Below, one piece after another: positions 1 to 6,139 of a DNA stretch of 12,079 bases. Origin of the DNA: an uncultured Oscillospiraceae bacterium (GTDB lineage: Bacteria; Bacillota; Clostridia; Oscillospirales; Acutalibacteraceae); assembly GCA_900544515.1 (NCBI GenBank), contig UQVI01000041.1:1-12079 (forward strand), given 5' to 3'. Every line of letters begins with the position of its first letter. Within the stretch, counting starts at the first letter, position 1. A program made the translations under genes and the position numbers. The notes beneath the pieces were generated by a model. That model saw only the letters and a program-made list of their open reading frames with translations. It was not told the origin of the DNA and ran no database searches.

Positions 1-42
1 CTCGACTAGTCGTCGGCAGCGTCAGATGTGTATAAGAGACAG
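1..42 (+). other. Nextera adapter with i5 index (artificial)
   Basis: Library adapter, not biological DNA. Position 1 is the last base of the flow-cell primer, 2-9 is an 8-base index (TCGACTAG), 10-23 is the read-1 transposon arm (TCGTCGGCAGCGTC) and 24-42 is the 19-base Tn5 mosaic end (AGATGTGTATAAGAGACAG). Genomic sequence starts at 43. Any reading frame starting here is an artefact. Confidence 0.98.
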
Positions 43-260
43 CTTTTCCTGATAATTATGATTATTTCTATACCTGCGGTCCGATGCCTATGTTTAAGGC
101 AATTGAGAACAATGTCAAAACATCAGGTCAGTATTCCTTTGAGGAAAGAATGGGCTGCGGCTTCGGTGCTTGTATGGGCTGCTCCTGCAAAACAAAGTAT
201 GGTAACAAGCGAATCTGCAAGGATGGTCCTGTGCTTGAAAGGGAGGAGATTATATGGTAG
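43..260 (+). CDS. pyrK: Dihydroorotate dehydrogenase electron transfer subunit PyrK, 3' part only
   Basis: C-terminal part of the FAD/[2Fe-2S] subunit that passes electrons from the class 1B dihydroorotate dehydrogenase to NAD+. The 5' end is lost at the adapter junction; the first whole codon is at 45. The visible protein has the YTCGPMPM segment typical of the ferredoxin-reductase-like NAD-binding domain, then a C-x4-C-x2-C-x11-C cluster motif (within EERMGCGFGACMGCSC and RICKDGPV) that binds the [2Fe-2S] centre. It ends REEIIW-stop. The stop overlaps the pyrD start by seven bases, as expected for subunits of one heterotetramer made by coupled translation. Roughly the last 70 of an expected 240-260 residues are present. 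The identification is firm because of the cluster motif and the pyrD neighbour. Confidence 0.95.
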
Positions 261-1165
261 ATTTGTCTGTAAATCTTGCAGGTATGTATATGGATAATCC
301 TGTTGTTCCTGCATCAGGTACATTCGGCTTCGGCAATGAATTCAAGGATTTTTATGATATCAATATACTCGGCTCCTTCTCCTTTAAGGGCACAACAAAG
401 GATGCACGTTTCGGCAATCCTACGCCGAGAATTGCGGAATGTAAAAACGGTATGATTAACGCAGTGGGTCTGCAGAATCCGGGCGTTCACCACGTTATTG
501 AACACGAGTTGCCGCAAATGAAAAACTATTTCCATAAGCCTGTTATTGCCAATGTTTCAGGCTTTTCAGTTGAGGATTATGCCTATACCTGTGCACTCCT
601 TAATAAGGAAGAGCAGGTCGGTATTTTGGAGGTTAATGTTTCCTGTCCCAATGTACACGGCGGCGGAATGAGCTTTGGAACAGACCCTGCCTGTGCGGCT
701 GAGGTCACAAGGGCAGTAAAGGCTGTAACCACAAAGCCTGTATTCATTAAGCTTTCGCCGAATGTTACGGATATCGTAGCAATCGCAAAGGCTTGTGAAG
801 AGGCAGGCGCAGACGGTATATGCCTTATAAATACAATGCTCGGTATGCGTATTGACCTTAAAAGACGTCAGCCTGTGATTGCAAATAAGATGGGCGGCTT
901 CAGCGGCGACGCAATTTTCCCTGTAGCTGTCAGAATGGTGTATCAGGTGTCTAAGGCTTGCAATATCCCTGTTATGGGCTGCGGCGGTGTTTCCACTGCT
1001 CAGGATGTGATTGAAATGATGATGGCAGGTGCAACTGCTGTTCAGGTGGGTGCAGCAAATCTGGTTGACCCATATGCCTGTAAGAATATAATCGAGTCTC
1101 TTCCTGCTGAATGTGAAAAGCTCGGTATAGATAAATTAAGTGATATAATAGGAGTGATTGATTAA
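254..1165 (+). CDS. pyrD: Dihydroorotate dehydrogenase, class 1B catalytic subunit
   Basis: Cytoplasmic FMN enzyme that oxidises dihydroorotate to orotate in de novo UMP synthesis, working with PyrK and NAD+. The 303-residue length is normal for the class. Visible marks are the N-terminal NPVVPASGTFGFG strand, the NAVGLQNPG substrate region (about 69-77), the catalytic base Cys131 in NVSCPNVHGGG (a cysteine here, rather than serine, marks class 1), and the FMN-phosphate loops PVMGCGGVSTAQD (239-251) and AVQVGAA (262-268). The ATG at 254 has a strong site, GGGAGGAG at 241-248, five bases upstream and lying inside the end of pyrK. The stop shares one base with the pyrF start (TAATG). The adjacent pyrK makes the NAD-linked 1B type near certain. 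Confidence 0.97.
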   Translation: MVDLSVNLAGMYMDNPVVPASGTFGFGNEFKDFYDINILGSFSFKGTTKDARFGNPTPRIAECKNGMINAVGLQNPGVHHVIEHELPQMKNYFHKPVIANVSGFSVEDYAYTCALLNKEEQVGILEVNVSCPNVHGGGMSFGTDPACAAEVTRAVKAVTTKPVFIKLSPNVTDIVAIAKACEEAGADGICLINTMLGMRIDLKRRQPVIANKMGGFSGDAIFPVAVRMVYQVSKACNIPVMGCGGVSTAQDVIEMMMAGATAVQVGAANLVDPYACKNIIESLPAECEKLGIDKLSDIIGVID

Positions 1166-1866
1166 TGGGTAAGGACGTAATTATTGCCTGTGACTTTTCA
1201 TCTGCACAGGCTACCTTTGATTTCCTCGACAAGTTTACTGAGGAAAAGCCATTTGTAAAAATCGGTATGGAGCTCTACTATGCAGAGGGTCCGTCAATCG
1301 TTAAGGAGATTAAGAAGAGGGGACACAAGATTTTCCTTGACCTCAAGCTCCACGATATTCCAAATACTGTAAAAAAATCAATGGCTGTGCTTTCAAAGCT
1401 TGATGTGGATATGACCAATCTGCACGCAGCAGGTACAATTGATATGATGAAGGCTGCACTTGAAGGACTGACACGTGAGGACGGCACAAGACCTCTTCTT
1501 ATCGCTGTTACTCAGCTTACCTCAACAAGTGAGGAAAGAATGCAGAATGAACTGCTTATTAATGCGTCAATCAACGATACAATTGTTAAGTATGCAAATA
1601 ATGCAAAGGAAGCAGGGCTTGACGGTGTTGTATGCTCGCCGCTTGAGGCAGGTATGGTTAAGGACAGCTGCGGCAAGGCATTTATGACTGTAACACCAGG
1701 TGTGCGTTTTGCAGACGGTGATATTGGTGATCAGGTAAGAGTTACAACGCCTGCAAAGGCTAAGGAAATCGGCTCTGATTATATCGTAGTCGGCAGACCG
1801 ATTACGGCAGCAGAAGACCCTGTTGCAGCATACAGACGCTGTGTAGCTGAATTTGTAGATGAATAG
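1165..1866 (+). CDS. pyrF: Orotidine 5'-phosphate decarboxylase
   Basis: Converts OMP to UMP, the last step of the pathway; a cytoplasmic TIM-barrel dimer. The 233-residue length is typical of the Bacillus/E. coli group. The catalytic Asp-Lys-Asp cluster is intact in FLDLKLHDIPNTV (Asp59, Lys61, Asp64), with the substrate-binding Lys32 in FVKIGMELYY. The phosphate-gripping end is VTPGVRF and YIVVGRPITAAEDP near residues 170-215. The start codon overlaps the pyrD stop by one base; TAGGAGTG at 1149-1156 is its ribosome site. It is followed by the widest gap inside the operon, 69 bases with a GC-rich palindrome. Confidence 0.97.
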   Translation: MGKDVIIACDFSSAQATFDFLDKFTEEKPFVKIGMELYYAEGPSIVKEIKKRGHKIFLDLKLHDIPNTVKKSMAVLSKLDVDMTNLHAAGTIDMMKAALEGLTREDGTRPLLIAVTQLTSTSEERMQNELLINASINDTIVKYANNAKEAGLDGVVCSPLEAGMVKDSCGKAFMTVTPGVRFADGDIGDQVRVTTPAKAKEIGSDYIVVGRPITAAEDPVAAYRRCVAEFVDE

Positions 1867-1870
1867 GATT

Positions 1871-1897
1871 GTAGGGGAGGGTCTCTGTGCCCTCCTG
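1871..1897. repeat. REP-like GC-rich palindrome, copy 1
   Basis: GGAGGG (1876-1881) pairs with CCCTCC (1890-1895) around an 8-base loop, inside the word TAGGGGAGGGTCT. The same core, TAGGGGAGGGTCT...GCCCTCC, recurs at 7907-7928 in another intergenic gap, so this looks like a dispersed short palindromic repeat and not only a local hairpin. It lies between the pyrF stop and the pyrE ribosome site. There is no T-run after the stem, so it is a poor intrinsic terminator; it might stabilise mRNA ends. Confidence 0.6.
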
Positions 1898-1935
1898 AAA
1901 GTATATATAAATCTTTGTTGACTAAGGAGAGTATG

Positions 1936-2607
1936 ATGGAAGGTTATAAAAGAGAATTTATAGAATTTTTAGAGGGTGCAGGCGTTTTGAAATTCGGTGA
2001 TTTCACTGCAAAGAGCGGAAGAAAAATCCCTTATTTTATAAATGCCGGCGACATTAAAACAGGTGAGCAGATTCAGAAATTAGGCGAGTTCTATGCCAAA
2101 GCTTATTTTGAAAAGGTAGGCAATAAAAAGACTGTGCTTTACGGACCTGCATATAAAGGAATTCCGATTGCGGTTTCAGTTGCCGTAGCTCTTGCAAAGC
2201 AGGGACTGGATGTTCCGTTCTTCTTCAACCGTAAGGAAGAAAAGGATCACGGCGAAGGCGGTGTTTTTGTAGGCTATACACCAAAGCAGGGCGAGGAAAT
2301 CGTTATTGTTGAGGATGTTATCACTGCCGGCACAGCAATCCGAGAAAGTATGTCCATCCTTTCAGGACTTGAGGGCACAAAGGTTGCGGCCGTATTTGTT
2401 ATGGTTGACCGTAAGGAAAAGGGCAAAACAGAAAAATCTGCAATGGCAGAGGTTGGCGAGGAATACGGTTTCCCTGTATATTCCGTTGTGGATGTTTACG
2501 ATATTATTGAATATCTTGAAGAGGATGAAAAAAACCGTGAAAATGTTGAACGTATAAAGAAATATCTTGAAATTAACGGTGCAAAGGATGAATCGGAAGG
2601 AAACTAA
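1936..2607 (+). CDS. pyrE: Orotate phosphoribosyltransferase
   Basis: Joins orotate to PRPP to give OMP, upstream of PyrF in the pathway. The 223-residue protein is of the clostridial type with an N-terminal YKREFIEF helix. The PRPP-binding loop EIVIVEDVITAGTA (121-134) carries the paired acidic residues and the TAGTA phosphate loop, and the flexible catalytic loop is RKEEKDHGEGG (99-109). Start choice: the frame is open from a TTG at 1915, but AAGGAG sits at 1924-1929, which gives good spacing (six bases) only to the ATG at 1936; the ATG at 1933 is a close alternative. MEGYKRE also matches the start of this family as I know it. The next gene, pyrB, begins one base after the stop. Confidence 0.95.
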   Translation: MEGYKREFIEFLEGAGVLKFGDFTAKSGRKIPYFINAGDIKTGEQIQKLGEFYAKAYFEKVGNKKTVLYGPAYKGIPIAVSVAVALAKQGLDVPFFFNRKEEKDHGEGGVFVGYTPKQGEEIVIVEDVITAGTAIRESMSILSGLEGTKVAAVFVMVDRKEKGKTEKSAMAEVGEEYGFPVYSVVDVYDIIEYLEEDEKNRENVERIKKYLEINGAKDESEGN

Positions 2608-2608
2608 A

Positions 2609-3535
2609 ATGAGACATTTGCTTGATACAACTGATCTTTCTTTGGAAGAAATTGATGATATGATAGCGATTGCTATGGATATTATTGATAATAAGGAAAA
2701 ATATGCTCATATCTGTGACGGCAAAAAGCTTGCAACACTTTTCTTTGAGCCGTCAACAAGAACACGCCTTTCCTTTGAGGCAGCAATGATGGAGCTTGGC
2801 GGCAATGTGCTCGGTTTTTCAGAGGCAGGCTCATCTTCTGCATCAAAGGGTGAAAGTGTTGAGGATACGGTTACAATGGTTTCCTGCTATGCTGATATCA
2901 TCGCTATGCGCCATCCATTTGAGGGTGCACCGAGAGTTGCCAGCTACCGCAGCGGTGTACCGATTATCAATGCAGGTGACGGCGGTCATTCACATCCTAC
3001 GCAGACTCTTACAGACCTTTTGACAATCTACCGTGAAAAGGGAACATTTGATAACCTTACTGTCGGTTTGTGCGGTGATCTTAAATTCGGCAGAACCGTG
3101 CATTCTCTTATTAAAGCAATGTGCAGATATAAGAATGTTAAGTTTGTCCTGATTTCCCCTAAGGAGCTTTCTGTTCCTGATTACATAAAGAGCGATGTCC
3201 TTGATAAAAGCGGCAATGAATATATTGAGGTTGAAACAATGGAGCAGGCTATGGATCAGCTTGATATCCTATATATGACCCGTATTCAGCGTGAGCGATT
3301 CTTTTCCGAAGATGAATATTTAAAGCATAAGGATGCCTTTGTGCTTGATCTTGATAAGCTTAAAACTGCCAAATCTGATTTAACGATTATGCACCCTCTG
3401 CCAAGAGTCAATGAAATTGCAACAGAGGTTGATGATGATCCAAGAGCAAAATACTTTGTTCAGGCCCTTAACGGTAAATATATTCGTATGGCACTGATTA
3501 TGACGCTTCTTAAATGGGGAGGTGCTCTTTCATGA
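2609..3535 (+). CDS. pyrB: Aspartate carbamoyltransferase catalytic chain
   Basis: First committed step of pyrimidine synthesis: carbamoyl phosphate plus aspartate gives carbamoyl aspartate. The 308-residue length is normal. The carbamoyl-phosphate loop FFEPSTRTRLSFE has PSTRTR at 48-53, Lys80 in SASKGES is the residue lent to the neighbouring subunit's active site, HPTQ is at 129-132, and the aspartate-binding region MTRIQRER is followed by HPLPR at 262-266. All are intact. The frame is open upstream inside pyrE, but the ATG at 2609 is chosen because GGAAGGA at 2595-2601 lies seven bases before it and the resulting N-terminus (MRHLLDTTDLS) fits the family. The stop overlaps the start of pyrI (ATGA), fitting stoichiometric production of catalytic and regulatory chains. 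Confidence 0.97.
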   Translation: MRHLLDTTDLSLEEIDDMIAIAMDIIDNKEKYAHICDGKKLATLFFEPSTRTRLSFEAAMMELGGNVLGFSEAGSSSASKGESVEDTVTMVSCYADIIAMRHPFEGAPRVASYRSGVPIINAGDGGHSHPTQTLTDLLTIYREKGTFDNLTVGLCGDLKFGRTVHSLIKAMCRYKNVKFVLISPKELSVPDYIKSDVLDKSGNEYIEVETMEQAMDQLDILYMTRIQRERFFSEDEYLKHKDAFVLDLDKLKTAKSDLTIMHPLPRVNEIATEVDDDPRAKYFVQALNGKYIRMALIMTLLKWGGALS

Positions 3536-3942
3536 ACATAGATGCTATTGAAAATGGTTATGTTATTGACCATATCCCGTCAGGCAAGGGTATGAGAGTT
3601 TATGAAATTCTGAATTTAAGCTCGCTGACCTGTCAGGTGGCAATTATCACAAATGCAAAGTCAAAAAAAAATGAGGCAAAGGATATTATAAAAATCAACG
3701 ACCTTATTGACCTTGATCTGGATGTTATAGCTTACGTTGCACCTGAGGCTACGGTTAATGTTATCAGAAACAGTCAGCGCGTTGAAAAGCGTAAGCTGTC
3801 AATGCCAAAGGAGCTTAAGGATGTTATTAAATGTCCTAATCCGCGTTGTATATGCAATAATGAGCCTATCAGCCATATCTTTAAACTGACGGATGAGCTG
3901 GGTACATACCGCTGTCTTTATTGTGAAACAAAGGCAAAATGA
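3532..3942 (+). CDS. pyrI: Aspartate carbamoyltransferase regulatory chain
   Basis: Nucleotide-binding regulatory subunit that assembles with PyrB catalytic trimers and makes the enzyme sensitive to CTP, UTP and ATP. The 136-residue protein has the N-terminal allosteric domain (VIDHIPSGKGMRV, with His14 and Asp13; IKIND with Lys54; VEKRK with Lys86, lining up with the nucleotide-contacting lysines of the E. coli chain) and the C-terminal zinc domain with all four ligands: Cys101 and Cys106 in CPNPRC, Cys128 and Cys131 in CLYC. It starts at ATG 3532, with GGGGAGGTG at 3516-3524 seven bases upstream. Its presence shows feedback control at the protein level. Bacillus subtilis lacks this chain, whereas many Clostridia have it. 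Confidence 0.95.
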   Translation: MNIDAIENGYVIDHIPSGKGMRVYEILNLSSLTCQVAIITNAKSKKNEAKDIIKINDLIDLDLDVIAYVAPEATVNVIRNSQRVEKRKLSMPKELKDVIKCPNPRCICNNEPISHIFKLTDELGTYRCLYCETKAK

Positions 3943-3952
3943 GGTGAAATGG

Positions 3953-4534
3953 ATGTCTGATGAAGATAAAATCAATGGCTTTGATGCTACTGAAATAAAG
4001 ATTGCAGATGCCTTGAAAGCTTTGATGGAAACCAAATCATTTGAAAAAATTTCAGTTGCGGCAATAACAAATTTCTGCAACATTCATCGACAGACCTTTT
4101 ATTATCATTTTACCGATAAATATGAACTGCTCGACTGGATATGCAAAACAGAGCTTATTGATCCTTTGACTGAAAATTTTTCTCTGGACAATATGTACGA
4201 TAAGCTGAATGCAATGTTTGCAACAATGCAGAATAATCAGAACTTTTACAGAAGTGTGCTGAAAATCAATGCCAATGTTATATTCAATTATGTGAGTAAG
4301 CTTGCGGTAAACCAGTTTACGCAGACCTTTAATGATATTGAAAGGACATACGGTATTACGCATAAGGATGCAAAGGAAAATGAGCTTCTTGCAGAATTTT
4401 TCGGTTATGGTATTTCCGGTGTGGTCCTTGACTGGGCAGCACACGGAATGAAAGAAACTCCCAACGAACTTACAGAAAGAATCAGACATATTGTCGATGC
4501 CTGCAAGAGACTTGCCATTTCACGCATAAAATAA
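3953..4534 (+). CDS. TetR/AcrR family regulator, DhaS-like
   Basis: A 193-residue one-component transcription regulator. The N-terminal DNA-binding domain spans about residues 15-62 and ends in the typical helix-turn-helix FCNIHRQTFYYHFTDKYELL (about 41-60). The remainder is an all-helical effector and dimer domain of the DhaS-like type (TetR C-terminal family 8), including GYGISGVVLDWAAHGMKETP near residues 150-175. The ribosome site GAGGTG (3941-3946) overlaps the pyrI stop and leaves six bases to ATG 3953, so it is translated with the pyr genes; the open frame extending back to 3893 inside pyrI is rejected for this reason. A terminator hairpin follows. Ligand and target are unknown. Its place as last gene of the pyr operon could mean pyrimidine-related control, or only co-transcription. 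Confidence 0.88.
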   Translation: MSDEDKINGFDATEIKIADALKALMETKSFEKISVAAITNFCNIHRQTFYYHFTDKYELLDWICKTELIDPLTENFSLDNMYDKLNAMFATMQNNQNFYRSVLKINANVIFNYVSKLAVNQFTQTFNDIERTYGITHKDAKENELLAEFFGYGISGVVLDWAAHGMKETPNELTERIRHIVDACKRLAISRIK

Positions 4535-4537
4535 ATG

Positions 4538-4568
4538 AACCCCTGCTGATATAAAATCCGCAGGGGTT
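4538..4568 (+). terminator. Terminator hairpin ending the pyr-tetR operon
   Basis: Perfect 9-bp stem AACCCCTGC (4538-4546) with GCAGGGGTT (4560-4568), 13-base loop, starting four bases after the tetR stop. The following ATATTAT is a weak U-tract on the + strand. The - strand side is T-rich (CATTTATTTTA), so it may also act in the opposite direction against transcripts escaping region 2. Confidence 0.75.
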
Positions 4569-4664
4569 ATATTATGCTGTATATGATTGTCTATTAGCGG
4601 TTTGTGTTATATAATGTTTTTAACATATGACATGAAATAAATTACAAGTTTATATGGTTAGAAA
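4569..4664. other. Spacer between converging operons; no gene seen
   Basis: AT-rich stretch between the pyr terminator and the terminator of the acetyltransferase gene. It contains no ribosome site with a credible frame, no RNA gene I recognise and no repeat seen elsewhere in the window. Confidence 0.6.
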
Positions 4665-4699
4665 ATTGAGGTAAAAGTGATAGTCACTTTTACCTCAAT
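4665..4699 (-). terminator. Perfect 16-bp hairpin terminating the cupin-MarR-GNAT operon
   Basis: ATTGAGGTAAAAGTGA (4665-4680) and its exact reverse complement (4684-4699) are separated by three bases. Read on the - strand the stem starts inside the last codons of the acetyltransferase gene (its TGA stop at 4695-4697 is within the stem) and is followed by TTTTC. The long perfect stem with T-run fits an intrinsic terminator, though the stem is A/T-rich in its upper part. Confidence 0.7.
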
Positions 4700-5150
4700 C
4701 TATTAACAGCTCAAATGCAATGTCTCCGCGAGCATATTCATAATCATTCAGTTTGATTTCCCTGAAACCGAATTTTTTATAAATATGAATTGCAGGCTTC
4801 AGTTTACTGTTGGATAAAATGAACAGTCTTTTTGCACCGTGATGTATTGCCCATTGCATAGCTGCCTCAAAAACAGCACTTCCGCAGCCCTTGTGCACTC
4901 TGTTTTTATCGGAGCCGAGCTTGCATATTTCCCAAGTATTTGCGTCCATAGGTTTTGCCATACAGGTTGCGAGGGGAATATCATCTTCCACTGCAAAATA
5001 AATCATTGCTCCATTGGCTAATTCTTCGTCAATTTTTTCAAAGGTTTCAATATCTTCTTTTTCAAGGTATCCGAAATTGTCAAGAATCCAGTCGGTATTA
5101 AACTTTATGAACGAATCCTTGTATCTTGCATTGTACTCAGTGATTTTCAT
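4695..5150 (-). CDS. GNAT family N-acetyltransferase
   Basis: A 151-residue single-domain acetyl-CoA-dependent transferase; the acceptor (small amine or protein) is unknown. The acetyl-CoA motif A is around residues 85-101 (VHKGCGSAVFEAAMQWA, of the form x-x-G-x-G/A), preceded by the strand EICKLGSDKN and followed by RLFILSNSKLKPAIHIYKKFGF (108-129), the motif B region with the usual Tyr and FGF end. Start choice: GGAG at 5158-5161 gives seven bases to the ATG at 5150 and only one to the ATG at 5156; the frame is open to an earlier ATG at 5171. The gene starts inside the last 14 bases of the MarR gene in another frame, so the two are translationally coupled. MarR and GNAT domains are fused into one protein in many bacteria. 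Confidence 0.88.
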   Translation of the reverse strand: MKITEYNARYKDSFIKFNTDWILDNFGYLEKEDIETFEKIDEELANGAMIYFAVEDDIPLATCMAKPMDANTWEICKLGSDKNRVHKGCGSAVFEAAMQWAIHHGAKRLFILSNSKLKPAIHIYKKFGFREIKLNDYEYARGDIAFELLID

Positions 5151-5583
5151 TTTCATTCTCCAATATTTCAATGATTTTTTCTAAATGATAGGAAAGTTGG
5201 TCCAAATCCTTATCGGAAAGCTTTATGATATTTTCTTCAATCTGTCGGTTTGATTCCATAATCAGCTTCTTGGCAAGTGCTTCCCCCTCTGCTGTAAGAG
5301 AAAGGAATATGATACGTGAATCCTGCTCGGACAATTCTCGTTTAATTAAAAATTTTGATTCAAATTTTTTTAGTATTCTGCTCAGATAGCTTTTATCAAT
5401 ATGAATGTTTTTGACGATATCTCTGGCGCTGATTTCTTTGTTTACATATATTTCATATAGTATCCGTGCTTCTGCTATAGAATACTCTGTGTTCAGATAT
5501 TTCTGTGTGAGCAGGTGAAAATACGGCAAATAAAATCTGTTGAATTTTCTGATTGCTATTGCGGTTTGTAAGGATTTTTTCAT
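5137..5583 (-). CDS. MarR family transcriptional regulator
   Basis: A 148-residue winged-helix dimeric repressor. Helices for dimerisation lie at both ends, with the DNA-binding core at about residues 35-105: ISARDIVKNIHIDKSYLSRIL is the helix-turn-helix and KRELSEQDSRIIFLSLTAEG is the wing, with the family's Asp-x-Arg pair (Asp88, Arg90). The start is the ATG at 5583, one base after the cupin stop; a TTG further upstream at 5622 lies in cupin coding sequence and is less likely, although a GGAG happens to precede it. The site before the ATG (AAAGGA, 11 bases away) is weak, suggesting coupling to cupin translation. The probable target is the pair of palindromes before the cupin gene, so autoregulation is inferred. 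The ligand is unknown. Confidence 0.9.
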   Translation of the reverse strand: MKKSLQTAIAIRKFNRFYLPYFHLLTQKYLNTEYSIAEARILYEIYVNKEISARDIVKNIHIDKSYLSRILKKFESKFLIKRELSEQDSRIIFLSLTAEGEALAKKLIMESNRQIEENIIKLSDKDLDQLSYHLEKIIEILENENENH

Positions 5584-5584
5584 A

Positions 5585-5914
5585 TTATAAATAGTCCTTT
5601 CTCTGCGGTGTAAATACGTCAATTACTTCTCCTGCAGTCAGTACCTTGAAGGAATGAGGCTTGCTGCTCGGTATCGCATAGCTGTCGCCGCTGCCGAGTA
5701 TCCATTTTTCAGTTCCGACTGTTAGTTCATATTCTCCGGATATAACATATCCGCATTGTTCATTCGGATGTGTATGTTCTGATGCAAAATCACCGTTTTT
5801 ATAATTCATTTTGCACACCATACTCTTTTCTCCGACTGCCAAAGAATCAAGGTGAACACCTTTGAAAATCCTCTTTTTCGCATCTTCTTTTTTTACAACA
5901 ATCCATGTATTCAT
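5585..5914 (-). CDS. Small cupin-domain protein
   Basis: A 109-residue single-domain cupin, a small beta-barrel that usually binds a metal or a small ligand. The first cupin motif is visible as GDFASEHTHPNEQCGYVISG (41-60), with metal-ligand candidates His47, His49 and Glu52; the second motif is GDSYAIPSSKPHSF (76-89) with His87. All four expected ligands are present, so metal binding is likely. Start: the frame is open back to 5992, but that part runs through the promoter and operators; the ATG at 5914 with GGAG about eight bases upstream is chosen, giving MNTWIVVKKEDA. First gene of the cupin-MarR-GNAT operon. Such proteins may sense or process a small compound; no specific reaction can be assigned. 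Confidence 0.87.
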   Translation of the reverse strand: MNTWIVVKKEDAKKRIFKGVHLDSLAVGEKSMVCKMNYKNGDFASEHTHPNEQCGYVISGEYELTVGTEKWILGSGDSYAIPSSKPHSFKVLTAGEVIDVFTPQRKDYL

Positions 5915-5936
5915 AATGTTTTCTCCATGCAAAAGA

Positions 5937-5961
5937 ATATAGTTGACTTTATCAACTATAT
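5937..5961. promoter_or_regulatory. Candidate MarR operator 1
   Basis: Perfect palindrome ATATAGTTGA (5937-5946), five-base centre CTTTA, then TCAACTATAT (5952-5961). It covers the expected transcription start of the cupin operon. The core GTTGA-N5-TCAAC is shared with operator 2 and is of the kind bound by many MarR proteins. Confidence 0.75.
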
Positions 5962-5963
5962 TC

Positions 5964-5992
5964 AGTGTATCACACCTGGTTGATTTTGTCAA
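5964..5992 (-). promoter_or_regulatory. Promoter of the cupin-MarR-GNAT operon
   Basis: On the - strand, TTGACA (5992-5987, perfect -35) is followed by a 17-base spacer and TACACT (5969-5964, four of six -10 matches). The start point would fall near 5957, inside operator 1, and the -35 box is inside operator 2. Confidence 0.8.
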
Positions 5993-5995
5993 CTA
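5977..5995. promoter_or_regulatory. Candidate MarR operator 2
   Basis: TGGTTGA (5977-5983), centre TTTTG, TCAACTA (5989-5995): the same core as operator 1 with one arm mismatch. It overlaps the -35 box. The centres of the two operators are 37 bp apart, about three and a half helical turns. Confidence 0.7.
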
Positions 5996-6058
5996 ATTTT
6001 AAACGAAGTATATAAAAGATTATAAGCGAAAAAACGGACAGTTAAATTGAGGTGTCAC

Positions 6059-6107
6059 AACGAAATAAACCAAAGAACAATATTGTCCTTTGGTTTAAAA
6101 CTTCGTT
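6059..6107 (-). terminator. Terminator hairpin after the ABC transporter operon
   Basis: Stem AAACCAAAG (6067-6075) with CTTTGGTTT (6088-6096). The interior ACAATATTGT also pairs after one mismatch, and outer arms AACGAA (6059-6064) and TTCGTT (6102-6107) match. It lies downstream of the ATPase stop on the - strand; the T content after the stem is moderate (TTTATTTCGTT), so termination is likely but not certain. The remainder of the gap (5996-6139) shows no gene. Confidence 0.6.
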
Positions 6108-6139
6108 ATTGTACTTACGTATATTGTCTGCGTTCTTTG

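Noticed and set aside
28..297. Open frame of 89 codons on the + strand
   Set aside because: It begins in the adapter and runs in a different frame across the real pyrK end and pyrD start; the pyrK frame has the [2Fe-2S] motif.
4052..4489. 145-codon open frame on the - strand inside the TetR gene
   Set aside because: Shadow of the tetR gene: no ribosome site, low-complexity residues and no recognisable domain.
5915..5992. N-terminal extension of the cupin frame to 5992
   Set aside because: It would read through the promoter and both operators; the ATG at 5914 has a proper ribosome site and the family-like N-terminus.
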